A stretch of 64,000 bases of DNA from Betaproteobacteria bacterium (GTDB lineage Bacteria > Pseudomonadota > Gammaproteobacteria > Burkholderiales > Casimicrobiaceae). Every line of letters starts with the position of its first letter. The stretch's first letter is position 1. Shown here one piece after another: positions 15,961 through 23,624 of this stretch. The notes under the pieces are model-generated. The model ran no database searches and had not been told where the DNA came from. It was given only the letters and a program-made list of their open reading frames with translations. The DNA lies in contig WRFN01000009.1 in NCBI GenBank assembly GCA_009778785.1, positions 1-64,000 on the forward strand, written 5' to 3'. The position numbers were made by a program, and so were the translations under genes.

Positions 15961-18784
15961 CTCCGGGAGCTCCACTAATATCATCCGCCGCCAATGGCTC
16001 ACGATCCCCAGCAGCTCCATCAATATCATCACTCGCCGTCGTCAATGGCTCACTATCCCCATTGCTTGCAAAAAGCGCTGTCAGATTGATTCGATAACAC
16101 CGTGTGTTACCAAGCCCCGGCAAACGTTCCTTCACTTTGAAACCATCCTTGCTACACTCCAATACACCTCTAGCGCGCAACAGCTTACACACCGCTTTAT
16201 GATCGAAGCCCTTGCATACTTCCGTGATAAAACTTTCCGGCAAAACGTAATACTTCAGCGTCAATTCATCCGGCGTTGCCGTACTCTCTTTATCATCCTT
16301 ATCGTAGGGCTTGTCGTTCCTGAATTTCCGCTTGAAACCGCAACGCCCGACAACATTAGGAGCGCGATCCTCTAACGTCCTATGCCACCATTGATAACGG
16401 TTATCACCTTGTTCAAAATGGTGCCGCGCTTGCGCCATCATTTGCATTTCTTCTGTCGGCGCGACTCCACCGCGTGCATCCAGCCAAGCAGCAAAGCAAG
16501 ACTTAGCCGCCTTGATCGCTTCGCCTTCCGGCCAGCCGGTCAGCCCGTAACTACTGGCAATTTCACCGGCCGCCGCTACCAGCGCAAAACGATTGGCCGC
16601 TCGATGCACTTGCCCTGACGCCCCCGCGGGAATCAGTCCATCCAAGAAACTGCACCGCAATTCTCGAATGCGTTTTGGTAAATCGTCTTGATCGGATACC
16701 AGCTTTTCAAGCCAAGCGATGCCGACAGCGCCGTGATACTCCCGCACCTTCTCCATAAACCAGCGATGCAATGCCTCGGCATCGGCGAAGTCGTGCAAGG
16801 TTTCAAACAATCCCATCCCCACACTGGCGTCAGCGGGCAAGTCACAAACACGAACTTCCTGCCCCGCACAGCTTCGCTTGTTCACTTCGCCCATGTGATC
16901 GGCAAGCGACTTTTCACCGGAGGAAAGAAACAACAGCCGCCACGTCAACGCGGCGCGCGGCGCTCCCGTTCGGCTCATTCGCACCTTACCCGTTTCGTTC
17001 GCCAACATGTAGGCAATTTCGCCAACCGTCTTAGCGTCGGCCATTGCAATTTCATCCAGTACCAACACCGTATCGGAATGTTGCGCCGCCACATTCTCCA
17101 TCGCGTTATCGGTCAGCCGCCAGCGACAAAGGAAGTCATCACCGCCAAACACACTAGCGGCCACTTTCAGCGCGCACGTTTTGCCGACACTCGATTCCCC
17201 GCGTAAATGGAACCCGCCAGACTCTAACCCGGCCATATTCAGCAGCGCCCCCGCCAGTGAAACCGATACGGCAAACACCATGCGGCTATTGCCGACACAA
17301 TACTTGCCGATTGCTTCCCGCCATTCAGCGGCGCTGCCTTTCTGTTTGAACGGATTGGGGGCGGATGCCGCACTTTGAAAGATGACTTTTTCGTCGCCAT
17401 TGCCGATACTTCTATCCGGCAACACGAATGAGCGGCCATGCCAACCTATCACGTCGGCGCAACGGACAAGGGCATCGGTATGTGTTGTTTGCAGGTATTC
17501 AGTTAGCTTTGCTTTCGCATGTGTGCCCGGAGTTAGCCTCAATCCCATTGACAGCAAGTTGGAGCGGTATTCGTTGCCGTCACCGGCCAGCATGCGGGAA
17601 GGCATCGCCCATTGGTGCACCGTGCCTTCATAGTCAGGCAGTTCCAACAGATAACCCCATTCCTGACCGTCGCCGTCGCGTGTTCGGGCGGTAATCTCAA
17701 GTTTGGAACACACCTTAAACGGTAATTTATCTTTTTCGTGATACCAGACACCATCATTGTCAACGGTAAAGCGCTCCCCACCCGAAGGCGCATCACCGCC
17801 CCCACCGCCGCCGCTCGTTTTCTTTGTCGGCGACAACTGACCGGCGAGCACTTTGCCGCTTGGCTTGATTGCCGCGTCGATCTGCCGCCGCACCGCCTCA
17901 ATACCCGCCGCCGTTGCCAGATCGTTAAAATCTGTCGCTCCTTCTTTCAACCCAGCGGGCGCGACATAGCGGGCACGTTTCGCTCCCTTCGCTTGTCCGG
18001 CGTTCAATTTTTTCACGACAGCGCGCGCTGCATCAATGCCCGGATTCTTGCCTGTTTTCGCTTGCGTTCCACGGTCGTCATCGGCGCAAACCAGAAAGCG
18101 GGCGCTCGGATACTTCGCCGCCAGCGCTTCCGCCACCGATAGAAGGTTGCCGCAATTCATCGCCGCCGCCACCGGCAAGCCGGTAGCCTCATGAATGGTT
18201 GCCGCCGTTGCGTAGCCTTCGGCCAGCAACAACCATGAAGCGCCGGAAGGATCGCCCAGCCAATGAAAGCAACTCGCCACGCGCCCGCCCTGATGAAAGC
18301 GCTTATCACCATCCGGCAAAATGCGTTGCAGACTCCATAAAACACCTTCGGCGTCTCGGAGCGGAATCAGCAGGGAATCGCCATCGGCACGAACGCCAAA
18401 CGCCTTGACGCCCTTCTTTTGCAAGTAGGAATGATGATCTGCATTCATCGCCGCGCTATCGAAAACGCGGCGGGCGGATTCGGCGGCATTGGCATAGCCC
18501 GCTTCGGCTTCCTTGCGAATCGCTTGTCGCGTTTCCTGTATCGCCTTTTTTTCGGCGACGGTCAGCGGTTCATTGCTTCGATCAATCCACGTTTCAAACT
18601 CTGGACTTTCATCCCAACGGCCAAAGTTTGCATAGGCGCGGTCGCCGCCACCGTGATAACAATACCAGCCTGTTTTGTCTGTCTTGGGCTTCCCCTCAAC
18701 AGGAACACGCTGTAAGCGGCCATCGGTATTGACGTGTTCAATAACCAACCCGCGGGCGCGGGCGACTTCGATAAAGTCAGGCAT
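15944..18784 (-). CDS. Toprim/DUF927 primase-helicase of the integrative element
   Basis: The 946-residue protein starts at ATG 18784 (MPDFIEVARARG), overlapping the upstream stop by 8 bases. The N-terminal part has GWYCYHGGGDRAYANFGRW and a Toprim domain with LLLAEGYATAATIHEATGL (about 185) and LVCADDDRG. A glycine linker (about 350) leads to a DUF927-type helicase region with Walker A GESSVGKT (about 528) and Walker B VLVLDEIAMAD (about 570). This architecture, primase plus superfamily-3-like ATPase in one chain, is that of replication proteins of P4-like satellites and plasmids. The last 40 residues carry an imperfect duplication (EPL...DDI.GA.GD). The iteron clusters on both sides are the likely targets. 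Confidence 0.88.
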   Translation of the reverse strand: MPDFIEVARARGLVIEHVNTDGRLQRVPVEGKPKTDKTGWYCYHGGGDRAYANFGRWDESPEFETWIDRSNEPLTVAEKKAIQETRQAIRKEAEAGYANAAESARRVFDSAAMNADHHSYLQKKGVKAFGVRADGDSLLIPLRDAEGVLWSLQRILPDGDKRFHQGGRVASCFHWLGDPSGASWLLLAEGYATAATIHEATGLPVAAAMNCGNLLSVAEALAAKYPSARFLVCADDDRGTQAKTGKNPGIDAARAVVKKLNAGQAKGAKRARYVAPAGLKEGATDFNDLATAAGIEAVRRQIDAAIKPSGKVLAGQLSPTKKTSGGGGGGDAPSGGERFTVDNDGVWYHEKDKLPFKVCSKLEITARTRDGDGQEWGYLLELPDYEGTVHQWAMPSRMLAGDGNEYRSNLLSMGLRLTPGTHAKAKLTEYLQTTHTDALVRCADVIGWHGRSFVLPDRSIGNGDEKVIFQSAASAPNPFKQKGSAAEWREAIGKYCVGNSRMVFAVSVSLAGALLNMAGLESGGFHLRGESSVGKTCALKVAASVFGGDDFLCRWRLTDNAMENVAAQHSDTVLVLDEIAMADAKTVGEIAYMLANETGKVRMSRTGAPRAALTWRLLFLSSGEKSLADHMGEVNKRSCAGQEVRVCDLPADASVGMGLFETLHDFADAEALHRWFMEKVREYHGAVGIAWLEKLVSDQDDLPKRIRELRCSFLDGLIPAGASGQVHRAANRFALVAAAGEIASSYGLTGWPEGEAIKAAKSCFAAWLDARGGVAPTEEMQMMAQARHHFEQGDNRYQWWHRTLEDRAPNVVGRCGFKRKFRNDKPYDKDDKESTATPDELTLKYYVLPESFITEVCKGFDHKAVCKLLRARGVLECSKDGFKVKERLPGLGNTRCYRINLTALFASNGDSEPLTTASDDIDGAAGDREPLAADDISGAPGDDVPF

Positions 18785-19316
18785 GATCGTTAGCCGTGTT
18801 GCTGTCTTGTTTGAGGTCAGATTTAAGGCGAAGTAAAACAGATTCCGCTTCTCTGCTATCTTCTGCCGCAAATACTTCGCGCGCCGCCTCATTCCAGCGC
18901 TCAGGCGTCAAACCATCCAGCCAAGCGCCGCCACCTTCAATAAATACCGCCTCTATTTCATCAAACACGCCAAGAATAAACGGGCTTTTACTAATGTCGC
19001 ACCTTGGCAAAAGGTGCATCCAGCTAGTAACTGCGTCAAGGAATACACTGCCACCTAAACCATCACGGTAAGAGACAATATCAGCCCCACTATCGCCGCA
19101 ATAACGGGCAAAGGCCAGCGCCCACAATCTGCCGTAGCAAAATTGCTTAGCCATTTGCAAGTCATAGCCAAGCGACCCCGGAAACGGCGGAGCAGGAAGC
19201 ATAAAAGAACCAATAATATCCGCCAGCGGCATTACGCCCGCTTCAAAGGCGTTACGGCCTTTTTCGATTCTGAAAAAGAAAACATCAAAAGGATCAAAAC
19301 TGACTAGCTTACTCAT
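18777..19316 (-). CDS. Hypothetical protein between AlpA and primase
   Basis: A 179-residue protein, acidic and rich in aromatic residues (FDPFDVFFFRIEKGRNAFEA; GVMPLADIIGSF; WLDGLTPERWNEAAREVF). I do not recognise the family. Its ATG overlaps the alpA stop (ATGA) and its own stop overlaps the primase start by 8 bases, so three genes form one tightly coupled unit. This suggests a role in replication or its control, inferred from position only. The many charged and aromatic residues and lack of a signal peptide point to a cytoplasmic protein. Confidence 0.7.
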   Translation of the reverse strand: MSKLVSFDPFDVFFFRIEKGRNAFEAGVMPLADIIGSFMLPAPPFPGSLGYDLQMAKQFCYGRLWALAFARYCGDSGADIVSYRDGLGGSVFLDAVTSWMHLLPRCDISKSPFILGVFDEIEAVFIEGGGAWLDGLTPERWNEAAREVFAAEDSREAESVLLRLKSDLKQDSNTANDHA

Positions 19317-19672
19317 GATTGCGCTCCTTCACTGTCAGCCTTGCGGGCGGATACCAGCTTTTCGACAATGGAACGCACTTCAGCATCACCCTTGCGGGCG
19401 GATACCAGCTTTTCGACAATGGAACGCACTTCAGCATCACCCTTGCGGGCGGATACCAGCTTTTCGACAATGGAACGCACTTCAGCATCACCCTTGCCAG
19501 CAATTCGGGCATCAAGCCAAGCGCTTACCTCAGATTCCAGCCAGCCGACAGCGCGCGCCCCAAGAGGAATAGGGGGCGGAAATGTTTTATCGGCCACTTT
19601 TTGATAAACCGTTGATCGGCCAAGTCCGGTACAACCTGCAACGTCGGGCAGTCGAAAGATTTTTGAACGCAT
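19313..19672 (-). CDS. AlpA-family DNA-binding regulator with a tandem-repeat tail
   Basis: The first 65 residues are a MerR-like winged HTH of the AlpA/excisionase class: IFRLPDVAGCTGLGRSTVYQKV, FPPPIPLGARAVGWLESEV, AWLDARI. AlpA proteins activate integrase genes and excision of P4-like elements. After it come three identical 17-residue units (GDAEVRSIVEKLVSARK) encoded by a 51-bp tandem repeat at 19339-19491, then a short end; most family members stop where the repeats begin. The helical units could multimerise the protein. ATG 19672 is preferred (GAGG about 9 bases upstream), though GTG 19687 is possible. Three GGGTTNAACCC palindromes lie upstream. Confidence 0.8.
   Translation of the reverse strand: MRSKIFRLPDVAGCTGLGRSTVYQKVADKTFPPPIPLGARAVGWLESEVSAWLDARIAGKGDAEVRSIVEKLVSARKGDAEVRSIVEKLVSARKGDAEVRSIVEKLVSARKADSEGAQS
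19339..19491. repeat. 51-bp in-frame tandem repeat, three units
   Basis: Units start at 19339, 19390 and 19441, each with CCTTGCGGGCGGATACCAGC and near-perfect identity; a fourth copy begins and fades at 19492. The unit length is a multiple of three, so copy-number change keeps the alpA frame. Confidence 0.95.
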
Positions 19673-19743
19673 TTTATAGAACCTCACAAAAAGTTATTAA
19701 GTGAGGGAATCATGAGGGAGCAACAACCGAAAGAATAGAGTCA

Positions 19744-19829
19744 ACGGGTTAAACCCCAAGGGTTCAACCCGTCAGAAAAATACTCATTTTTTGGCTACAG
19801 CAGACAAACGAAAAGGGTTTAACCCCTTT
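19744..19829. promoter_or_regulatory. Three GGGTTNAACCC palindromes upstream of alpA
   Basis: The 11-base palindrome GGGTTNAACCC occurs at 19746-19756, 19760-19770 and 19815-19825. The first two together form a 13-bp imperfect stem-loop (19744-19772), and the third sits in AAAGGG TTTAAC CCCTTT. They lie in the 165-base gap between alpA and the 200-residue hypothetical gene, so they may be operator sites for AlpA or an unknown regulator, or transcription-stop signals. Confidence 0.5.
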
Positions 19830-19837
19830 AGTGAAAA

Positions 19838-20440
19838 TTAGCACCGCCGTTTAGTTGACAACCCATCTTTTCGCAAGATTGTTGCAATAGCTTTTGCGAT
19901 ATTGTTCGAATCAACGCCGCGCGTTTCTTTTAAGAATCTAACAATATCTTCATTCTTGGGAGCCGTGTTTTCATCGCTTGGATCGTAGTTTTTAACCCAA
20001 AAACGATCAACCACCGCCGCCAAATCACGGAGCAACTTCGTTTCGTATGTTCCCCAAGGCCATTTTTGATTATGGGGCTTTGCGTCATCGTCATCATCAA
20101 ACAGAAAAAGGTTTCCTTTTCTCCACTCATTCGGGAAACTTTCGCAAAACCTAACAAGGGCGTCTCTGTTCACACACCCTTCATAACGGCTTGGACAACC
20201 ACATTTCGCGCCATTATTCTCAACTAAACCATGAGTACGAAAAATTTTCAGTAAGTCATCCGCTCTTGCCCGTACATGCCCCAAAACATCGCGCCCAACA
20301 CCGTACGGCGGCTCTCGATAACCCACCATGAACCACGCCGCTTTTGAGGCTGCCATCCAACCATTATCCCAAAGCTGCCTTACTTGCCCCCATTCAGCGT
20401 CTTTCACTTTGTAGTCATCAGGGTTTACTCGTCCATCCAT
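19838..20440 (-). CDS. Hypothetical protein of the integrative element
   Basis: A 200-residue protein starting MDGRVNPDDYKVKDAEWGQV. It contains a cysteine cluster (CGCPSRYEGC) that could bind metal, an aspartate run (LFDDDDDAKP), and a helical C-terminal part (NIAKAIATILRKDGLSTKRRC). No signal peptide or membrane segment. I do not recognise the family. Same strand as alpA and primase but separated by 165 bases containing the GGGTTNAACCC sites. Probably a regulatory or replication accessory protein, by position only. Confidence 0.6.
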   Translation of the reverse strand: MDGRVNPDDYKVKDAEWGQVRQLWDNGWMAASKAAWFMVGYREPPYGVGRDVLGHVRARADDLLKIFRTHGLVENNGAKCGCPSRYEGCVNRDALVRFCESFPNEWRKGNLFLFDDDDDAKPHNQKWPWGTYETKLLRDLAAVVDRFWVKNYDPSDENTAPKNEDIVRFLKETRGVDSNNIAKAIATILRKDGLSTKRRC

Positions 20441-20545
20441 TGCGCGCCTCTCACGCCCTCAAGTGGATCGTTGCGCCAACGGAGTGAGGTAGCCCCGCTT
20501 TCATCCGGCCAGACTAGGCGCAACGAATTTTGAAACACTGCACCG

Positions 20546-20797
20546 TTACACAGATTGGAGTTCGTTTTCTATGGTGTGTTTAATACCACCAATAATGTCG
20601 CGTATTACTAGCAAAGCGTTTGCAATATCCCCACCCATTTCCGGGACTTCTTCGCAATACGCCGCCAAACACGCGATGCTGTCTATTTTTTCAAGGCTGC
20701 ATTGTGTAAAACAACCGATGCGGTCAATCGCGCTTCTTAGTCCTTCTATTTCTGTAATAGCCTGTTGATAGTCAGCAGGTAATGTTTTAGTTCCCAT
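20546..20797 (-). CDS. Small hypothetical protein
   Basis: An 83-residue, largely helical protein (MGTKTLPADYQQAITEIEGL... ANALLVIRDIIGGIKHTIENEL) with several cysteines. Small helical proteins of this sort are common beside primases in integrative elements. Family not recognised. It is followed, 105 bases away, by the 200-residue hypothetical gene on the same strand. Start at ATG 20797; a purine-rich GAGAGGAAAG site lies a few bases upstream. Confidence 0.55.
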   Translation of the reverse strand: MGTKTLPADYQQAITEIEGLRSAIDRIGCFTQCSLEKIDSIACLAAYCEEVPEMGGDIANALLVIRDIIGGIKHTIENELQSV

Positions 20798-20889
20798 AAT
20801 GCTTTCCTCTCAGCGCGTGTTTAATGAGTTACTTCCACTTGGCTTTTCAACAACAACACAAACAACTACCCACCGTTCGCCGACTGCCT

Positions 20890-20988
20890 TCCATCCGATA
20901 ACGTCCATTACGTTTATAGAAGCCCACCATGCAACACCACACCCGCCCCGCGTATGTTCGGGTATCCTGAAACACTACGGGGGCGCTA
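20890..20988. repeat. 99-bp non-coding repeat, copy 2
   Basis: This is the direct-repeat partner of 15603-15701, gap-free. Near-identical blocks are ATCCGATAA, ATAGAAGCCC, CCACACCCGCCCCG and ACTACGGGGGCGCTA. The right iteron cluster begins about 110 bases further on. Confidence 0.6.
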
Positions 20989-21095
20989 TTGCCCCATTCT
21001 CCCGCCGTGAAGCGGCGCGGCGGGATCAATCCGCGCGCCAATTCGATAAGCCATGAGGGGGCAGGTCGCCGACGTGGAGGGCGAAGTGGCGAGAT

Positions 21096-21209
21096 TGCCC
21101 CAACTTTGCCCCAGATTTGCCCCGGCTTTTCTATGTGTAAAACTGGGGCACACAAAGATAATATAATCAAGCACTTCCGGGGCAAAAAACCGTTTGCCCC
21201 AGCTGCCCC
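21096..21209. repeat. Right iteron cluster around an AT-rich core (putative replication origin)
   Basis: TGCCCC starts at 21096, 21107 and 21118, an exact 11-base period (TTTGCCCC). Further copies are at 21195 and 21204 (9 bases apart), and inverted GGGGCA at 21145 and 21179. Between the arms lies an AT-rich stretch (AAAGATAATATAATCAAG) suitable as an unwinding region. The motif is the same as in the left cluster. Confidence 0.6.
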
Positions 21210-21267
21210 AGCTTTTTTTGAGGGGTGTCTTACCGCCAAAAGCGAAAACGCTAAGAAAAACATCGTT

Positions 21268-22476
21268 TCACGCTCCCTTTTTCAGCAGCGGAACAACTCG
21301 CAACGTCGCCGCCCTCGTCAAATAATCAGCCCACCACTGCATCATCTTGGCGCGTTGCGGGACATAGGAAGCGTAGTTATACGCTTGTGACGTTTTGCTT
21401 CGCGCTTGATGCGCCAATTGGAGCTCGATGTGTTCATGGGGAAAATCGTGTTCATGCAAGATCGTGGACGCCATGCCACGAAAACCATGCCCCGTCATTC
21501 GGGAGTGGTAACCCATTCTGTAAAGAGCGTAAAGGACGGTATTGTTTGAAATGGACTTCTGTGGATTAACGTCACTGGCAAAAACCAATTCCCGATGACC
21601 TGTTTCTTTCCGTAGATCGTCTAACACTGCCAGCGCTTGCCGTGACAGAGGCACAATGTGAGGCGTTTTCATTTTCATGCGCTCGGCGGGTATGCGCCAT
21701 TGCTTCGCGTCAAGATTTATTTCTGCCCAAAGAGCACCTATCAATTCGGACGTACGTACAAAGGTTAAAGCCATAAACTGCAAAGCGTATTTGGTTGTCG
21801 TCGCGCCGTCGTATTCATTGATTTTGCACAGCAGTTCGGGTAGTTCTTTTTCGTCAAGGCGTGCGAAGTTTTGCGTTTTTCTCTGTTCTATAACATCGGA
21901 CGGGAGAAAGTCAGCCGCAGGGTTACGATCAGCCAGTCCGTTAGCAACAGCGTAGCGCATGACTTTGCTTGTCACTTGATAAGCTCGCCCAGCCGTATCA
22001 AGCGCACCACGGGCGGAAACTGCTTTTACCATCGCCGTAACCATAGGGGCTGTCAGCTTGTTAACCGATACGCCGCCGATGGCAGGGAAAATGTCTGTCT
22101 CCATTCTTTTTAATACCTTGCCCGCGTATTTTGGCGCACGTGCCCCTTTCCATTGTTCCCACCATTTCAGAGCAACCAGTTCAAAAGTATTTTCTCTTTC
22201 TAATTTTCTTACCGCCGACGGGTCTTGCTTGTCTGCAACAAGCCCCCGCTCACCATCGCGCCGCTTGCGCGCCTTTTCTAGTGAAACCTCTGGATAAGCG
22301 CCAAGAGACAGCATTTTTTCTTTACCGCCATGCCGATACCTTAGCCGCCATAGCATCGCTCCGTTCGGTTTAATCAACAGGAATAACCCATTGCCGTCAG
22401 GAAGTTTATAAGGCTTGTTTTTCGGCTTGGCATTGCGAATGTCTATATCATGAAGTGGAATGACTGTTTTGTACAT
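21268..22476 (-). CDS. Tyrosine-type integrase, P4 family
   Basis: The 402-residue protein starts MYKTVIPLHDIDIRNAKP (ATG 22476, GGGAG 6 bases upstream). The N-terminal arm-binding domain has the typical KLPDGNGLFLLI...GKEKMLSLGAYPEVSL. The catalytic domain shows Arg in FVRTSELIGALW (about 240), HGFR (about 328) and the Tyr region AYNYASYVPQRAKMM (about 365). It would cut and rejoin DNA at the element's attachment site. It lies directly downstream of tRNA-Asn on the same strand, the usual place for this family. Two CGGTACCCTTA repeats precede it. Confidence 0.93.
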   Translation of the reverse strand: MYKTVIPLHDIDIRNAKPKNKPYKLPDGNGLFLLIKPNGAMLWRLRYRHGGKEKMLSLGAYPEVSLEKARKRRDGERGLVADKQDPSAVRKLERENTFELVALKWWEQWKGARAPKYAGKVLKRMETDIFPAIGGVSVNKLTAPMVTAMVKAVSARGALDTAGRAYQVTSKVMRYAVANGLADRNPAADFLPSDVIEQRKTQNFARLDEKELPELLCKINEYDGATTTKYALQFMALTFVRTSELIGALWAEINLDAKQWRIPAERMKMKTPHIVPLSRQALAVLDDLRKETGHRELVFASDVNPQKSISNNTVLYALYRMGYHSRMTGHGFRGMASTILHEHDFPHEHIELQLAHQARSKTSQAYNYASYVPQRAKMMQWWADYLTRAATLRVVPLLKKGA

Positions 22477-22493
22477 ATTGACTCCCAAAAATT

Positions 22494-22536
22494 CGGTACC
22501 CTTAAAATCTTGGGTTTTCCCCAAAACGGTACCCTT
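22494..22536. promoter_or_regulatory. CGGTACCCTTA direct repeats upstream of the integrase
   Basis: CGGTACCCTT occurs at 22494-22503 and 22527-22536, 33 bases apart, with a small palindrome (TTGGG-TTTTC-CCCAA) between. Direct repeats in this place may be arm-type integrase sites or an operator controlling int. Confidence 0.4.
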
Positions 22537-22602
22537 ATTATTTCTGGCTGTCAATGGATATGCTTAGACACTACTGGACGGGAAATTACTGTTTTCCCTA
22601 TG

Positions 22603-22638
22603 AAAAAAGCCGCCCGATGGATGTTATCGGACGGCTTT
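22603..22638 (-). terminator. Rho-independent terminator of tRNA-Asn
   Basis: Read on the minus strand: AAAGCCGTCCGAT, a 7-base loop, ATCGGGCGGCTTT, then a T run. The 13-bp stem has a single G-T pair. It lies 12 bases past the tRNA 3' end. Confidence 0.85.
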
Positions 22639-22649
22639 GGATGTTGGGC

Positions 22650-22725
22650 TGGCTCCTCGACCAGGGCTCGAACCTGGGACCTGCGGATTAACAGTCCGTC
22701 GCTCTACCGACTGAGCTATCGAGGA
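22650..22725 (-). tRNA. tRNA-Asn (GTT)
   Basis: The 76-base gene folds as a normal tRNA: acceptor TCCTCGA / TCGAGGA, D-arm with TAGCTCAGTCGGTAGAGC, anticodon loop CTGTTAA (GTT, Asn), T-loop GGTTCGAGCC, discriminator G and an encoded CCA. The intact 3' end borders the integrase side. Confidence 0.97.
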
Positions 22726-22883
22726 AAGAGGCGCAATTCTAGCAAAAGAAGGTCACGGGGGGAAGGGCGGAATGAATAATTGGGTCTGGAGCGGTTTCGT
22801 TTAAGCCTGCGCCTCTCTGGATTGCTTCGCTTCGTTCGCAATGACGGCGGAGGGATGGTGGCGCGGGCGGCAGGGTGCCACTC

Positions 22884-23624
22884 CTACGCTTGCAGGAGAA
22901 AAATGACGGGGCGCTTTTGGTAGCTTTGGGCGTCGATGGCGCGCCATTCGCGGACGGGACGGGTGATAACCGATTCACTGGGAAGGGTGAGGTCGGCAGC
23001 GACGCACAGCCGCGTCTCGGGGTGCAGCGCGCGGATGATCGTGGCAAGCAGCGCGGCGTTACGGTACGGCGTCTCGATGAATATCTGGGTGGCGTGTTGC
23101 TGGCGGCGCGATTCCTGCTCCAGTTGGCGCAGGGTTTGGGCGCGCGCCTCATCAGGGATCGGCAGGTAGCCGTGGAAGGTGAAACGCTGGCCGTTCATGC
23201 CGGCGGCCATCAGCGCCAGCAGCAGCGACGAGGGGCCGACCAGCGGTTTGACGGGAACGCCGTGGCGGTGGGCTAGGGCGACGAGCGGCGCGCCGGGGTC
23301 GGCGACGCCCGGGCAACCGGCGTCGGTCAGAATGCCCAGATCGGCTCCGGCCAGACAAGGGGCGAGCAGGGCGGCGAGTTCGTCCGAATTTTCGGCGGCG
23401 TGGCCCATAGCTTCCGGCGGCAGCGGCGGCAGGGGGCGGATGTCGAGTTCGGCGATGGGGACGGGCAATTCAAGTGTTTTGAGAAAGGCGCGCGCCGGTT
23501 TCGGCGTTTCGACTGCCCAATGGCTGAGGCGGCGGGCAACATCGAGGGTTTGCGTCGGCAGCACGGTTTCCGGCGCGACGGCGCCCAGCAGGTTGGGGAC
23601 GAGGTACAGGATGCCGGTCGTCAT
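22884..23624 (-). CDS. SAM-dependent tetrapyrrole-methylase-fold methyltransferase (RsmI-like)
   Basis: The 246-residue protein has the fold of the RsmI/CbiF methylases: GILYLVPNLLG at the N-terminus, ILTDAGCPGVADPGAPLV, GPSSLLLALMAAGMNG, FHGYLPI, and IFIETPYRN. These are the landmarks of the shorter RsmI-like family, often annotated simply as SAM-dependent methyltransferase. True RsmI methylates C1402 of 16S rRNA; whether this one does is uncertain, because the sequence diverges from typical RsmI. Its start overlaps the Maf-like gene's stop (ATGA), so the two are co-translated. Confidence 0.85.
   Translation of the reverse strand: MTTGILYLVPNLLGAVAPETVLPTQTLDVARRLSHWAVETPKPARAFLKTLELPVPIAELDIRPLPPLPPEAMGHAAENSDELAALLAPCLAGADLGILTDAGCPGVADPGAPLVALAHRHGVPVKPLVGPSSLLLALMAAGMNGQRFTFHGYLPIPDEARAQTLRQLEQESRRQQHATQIFIETPYRNAALLATIIRALHPETRLCVAADLTLPSESVITRPVREWRAIDAQSYQKRPVIFLLQA

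Larger units (their letters stand above)
20798..21267. other. Non-coding block with second 99-bp repeat and right iteron cluster
   Basis: No credible gene; the open frames are shadows. It carries the second copy of the 99-bp repeat (20890-20988), one TGCCCC at 20989, and the dense iteron cluster 21096-21209 around an AT-rich core (about 21151-21175). It separates the integrase 3' end from the replication genes. Confidence 0.6.

Noticed and set aside
19339-19491. 51-bp tandem repeats as a possible CRISPR array
   Set aside because: Repeats are directly adjacent without spacers and are in frame within alpA.
20847-21263. 138-residue minus-strand ORF across the second 99-bp repeat and the iterons
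   Set aside because: Its sequence is set by TGCCCC repeats; the differences from copy 1 are mostly amino-acid changing, so protein coding is unlikely.
22744-22880. Possible regulatory element between tRNA-Asn and the methylase gene
   Set aside because: It contains a GATTGCTTCGCTTCGTTCGC-type sequence that looks like a common dispersed spacer repeat, with no gene or clear signal.
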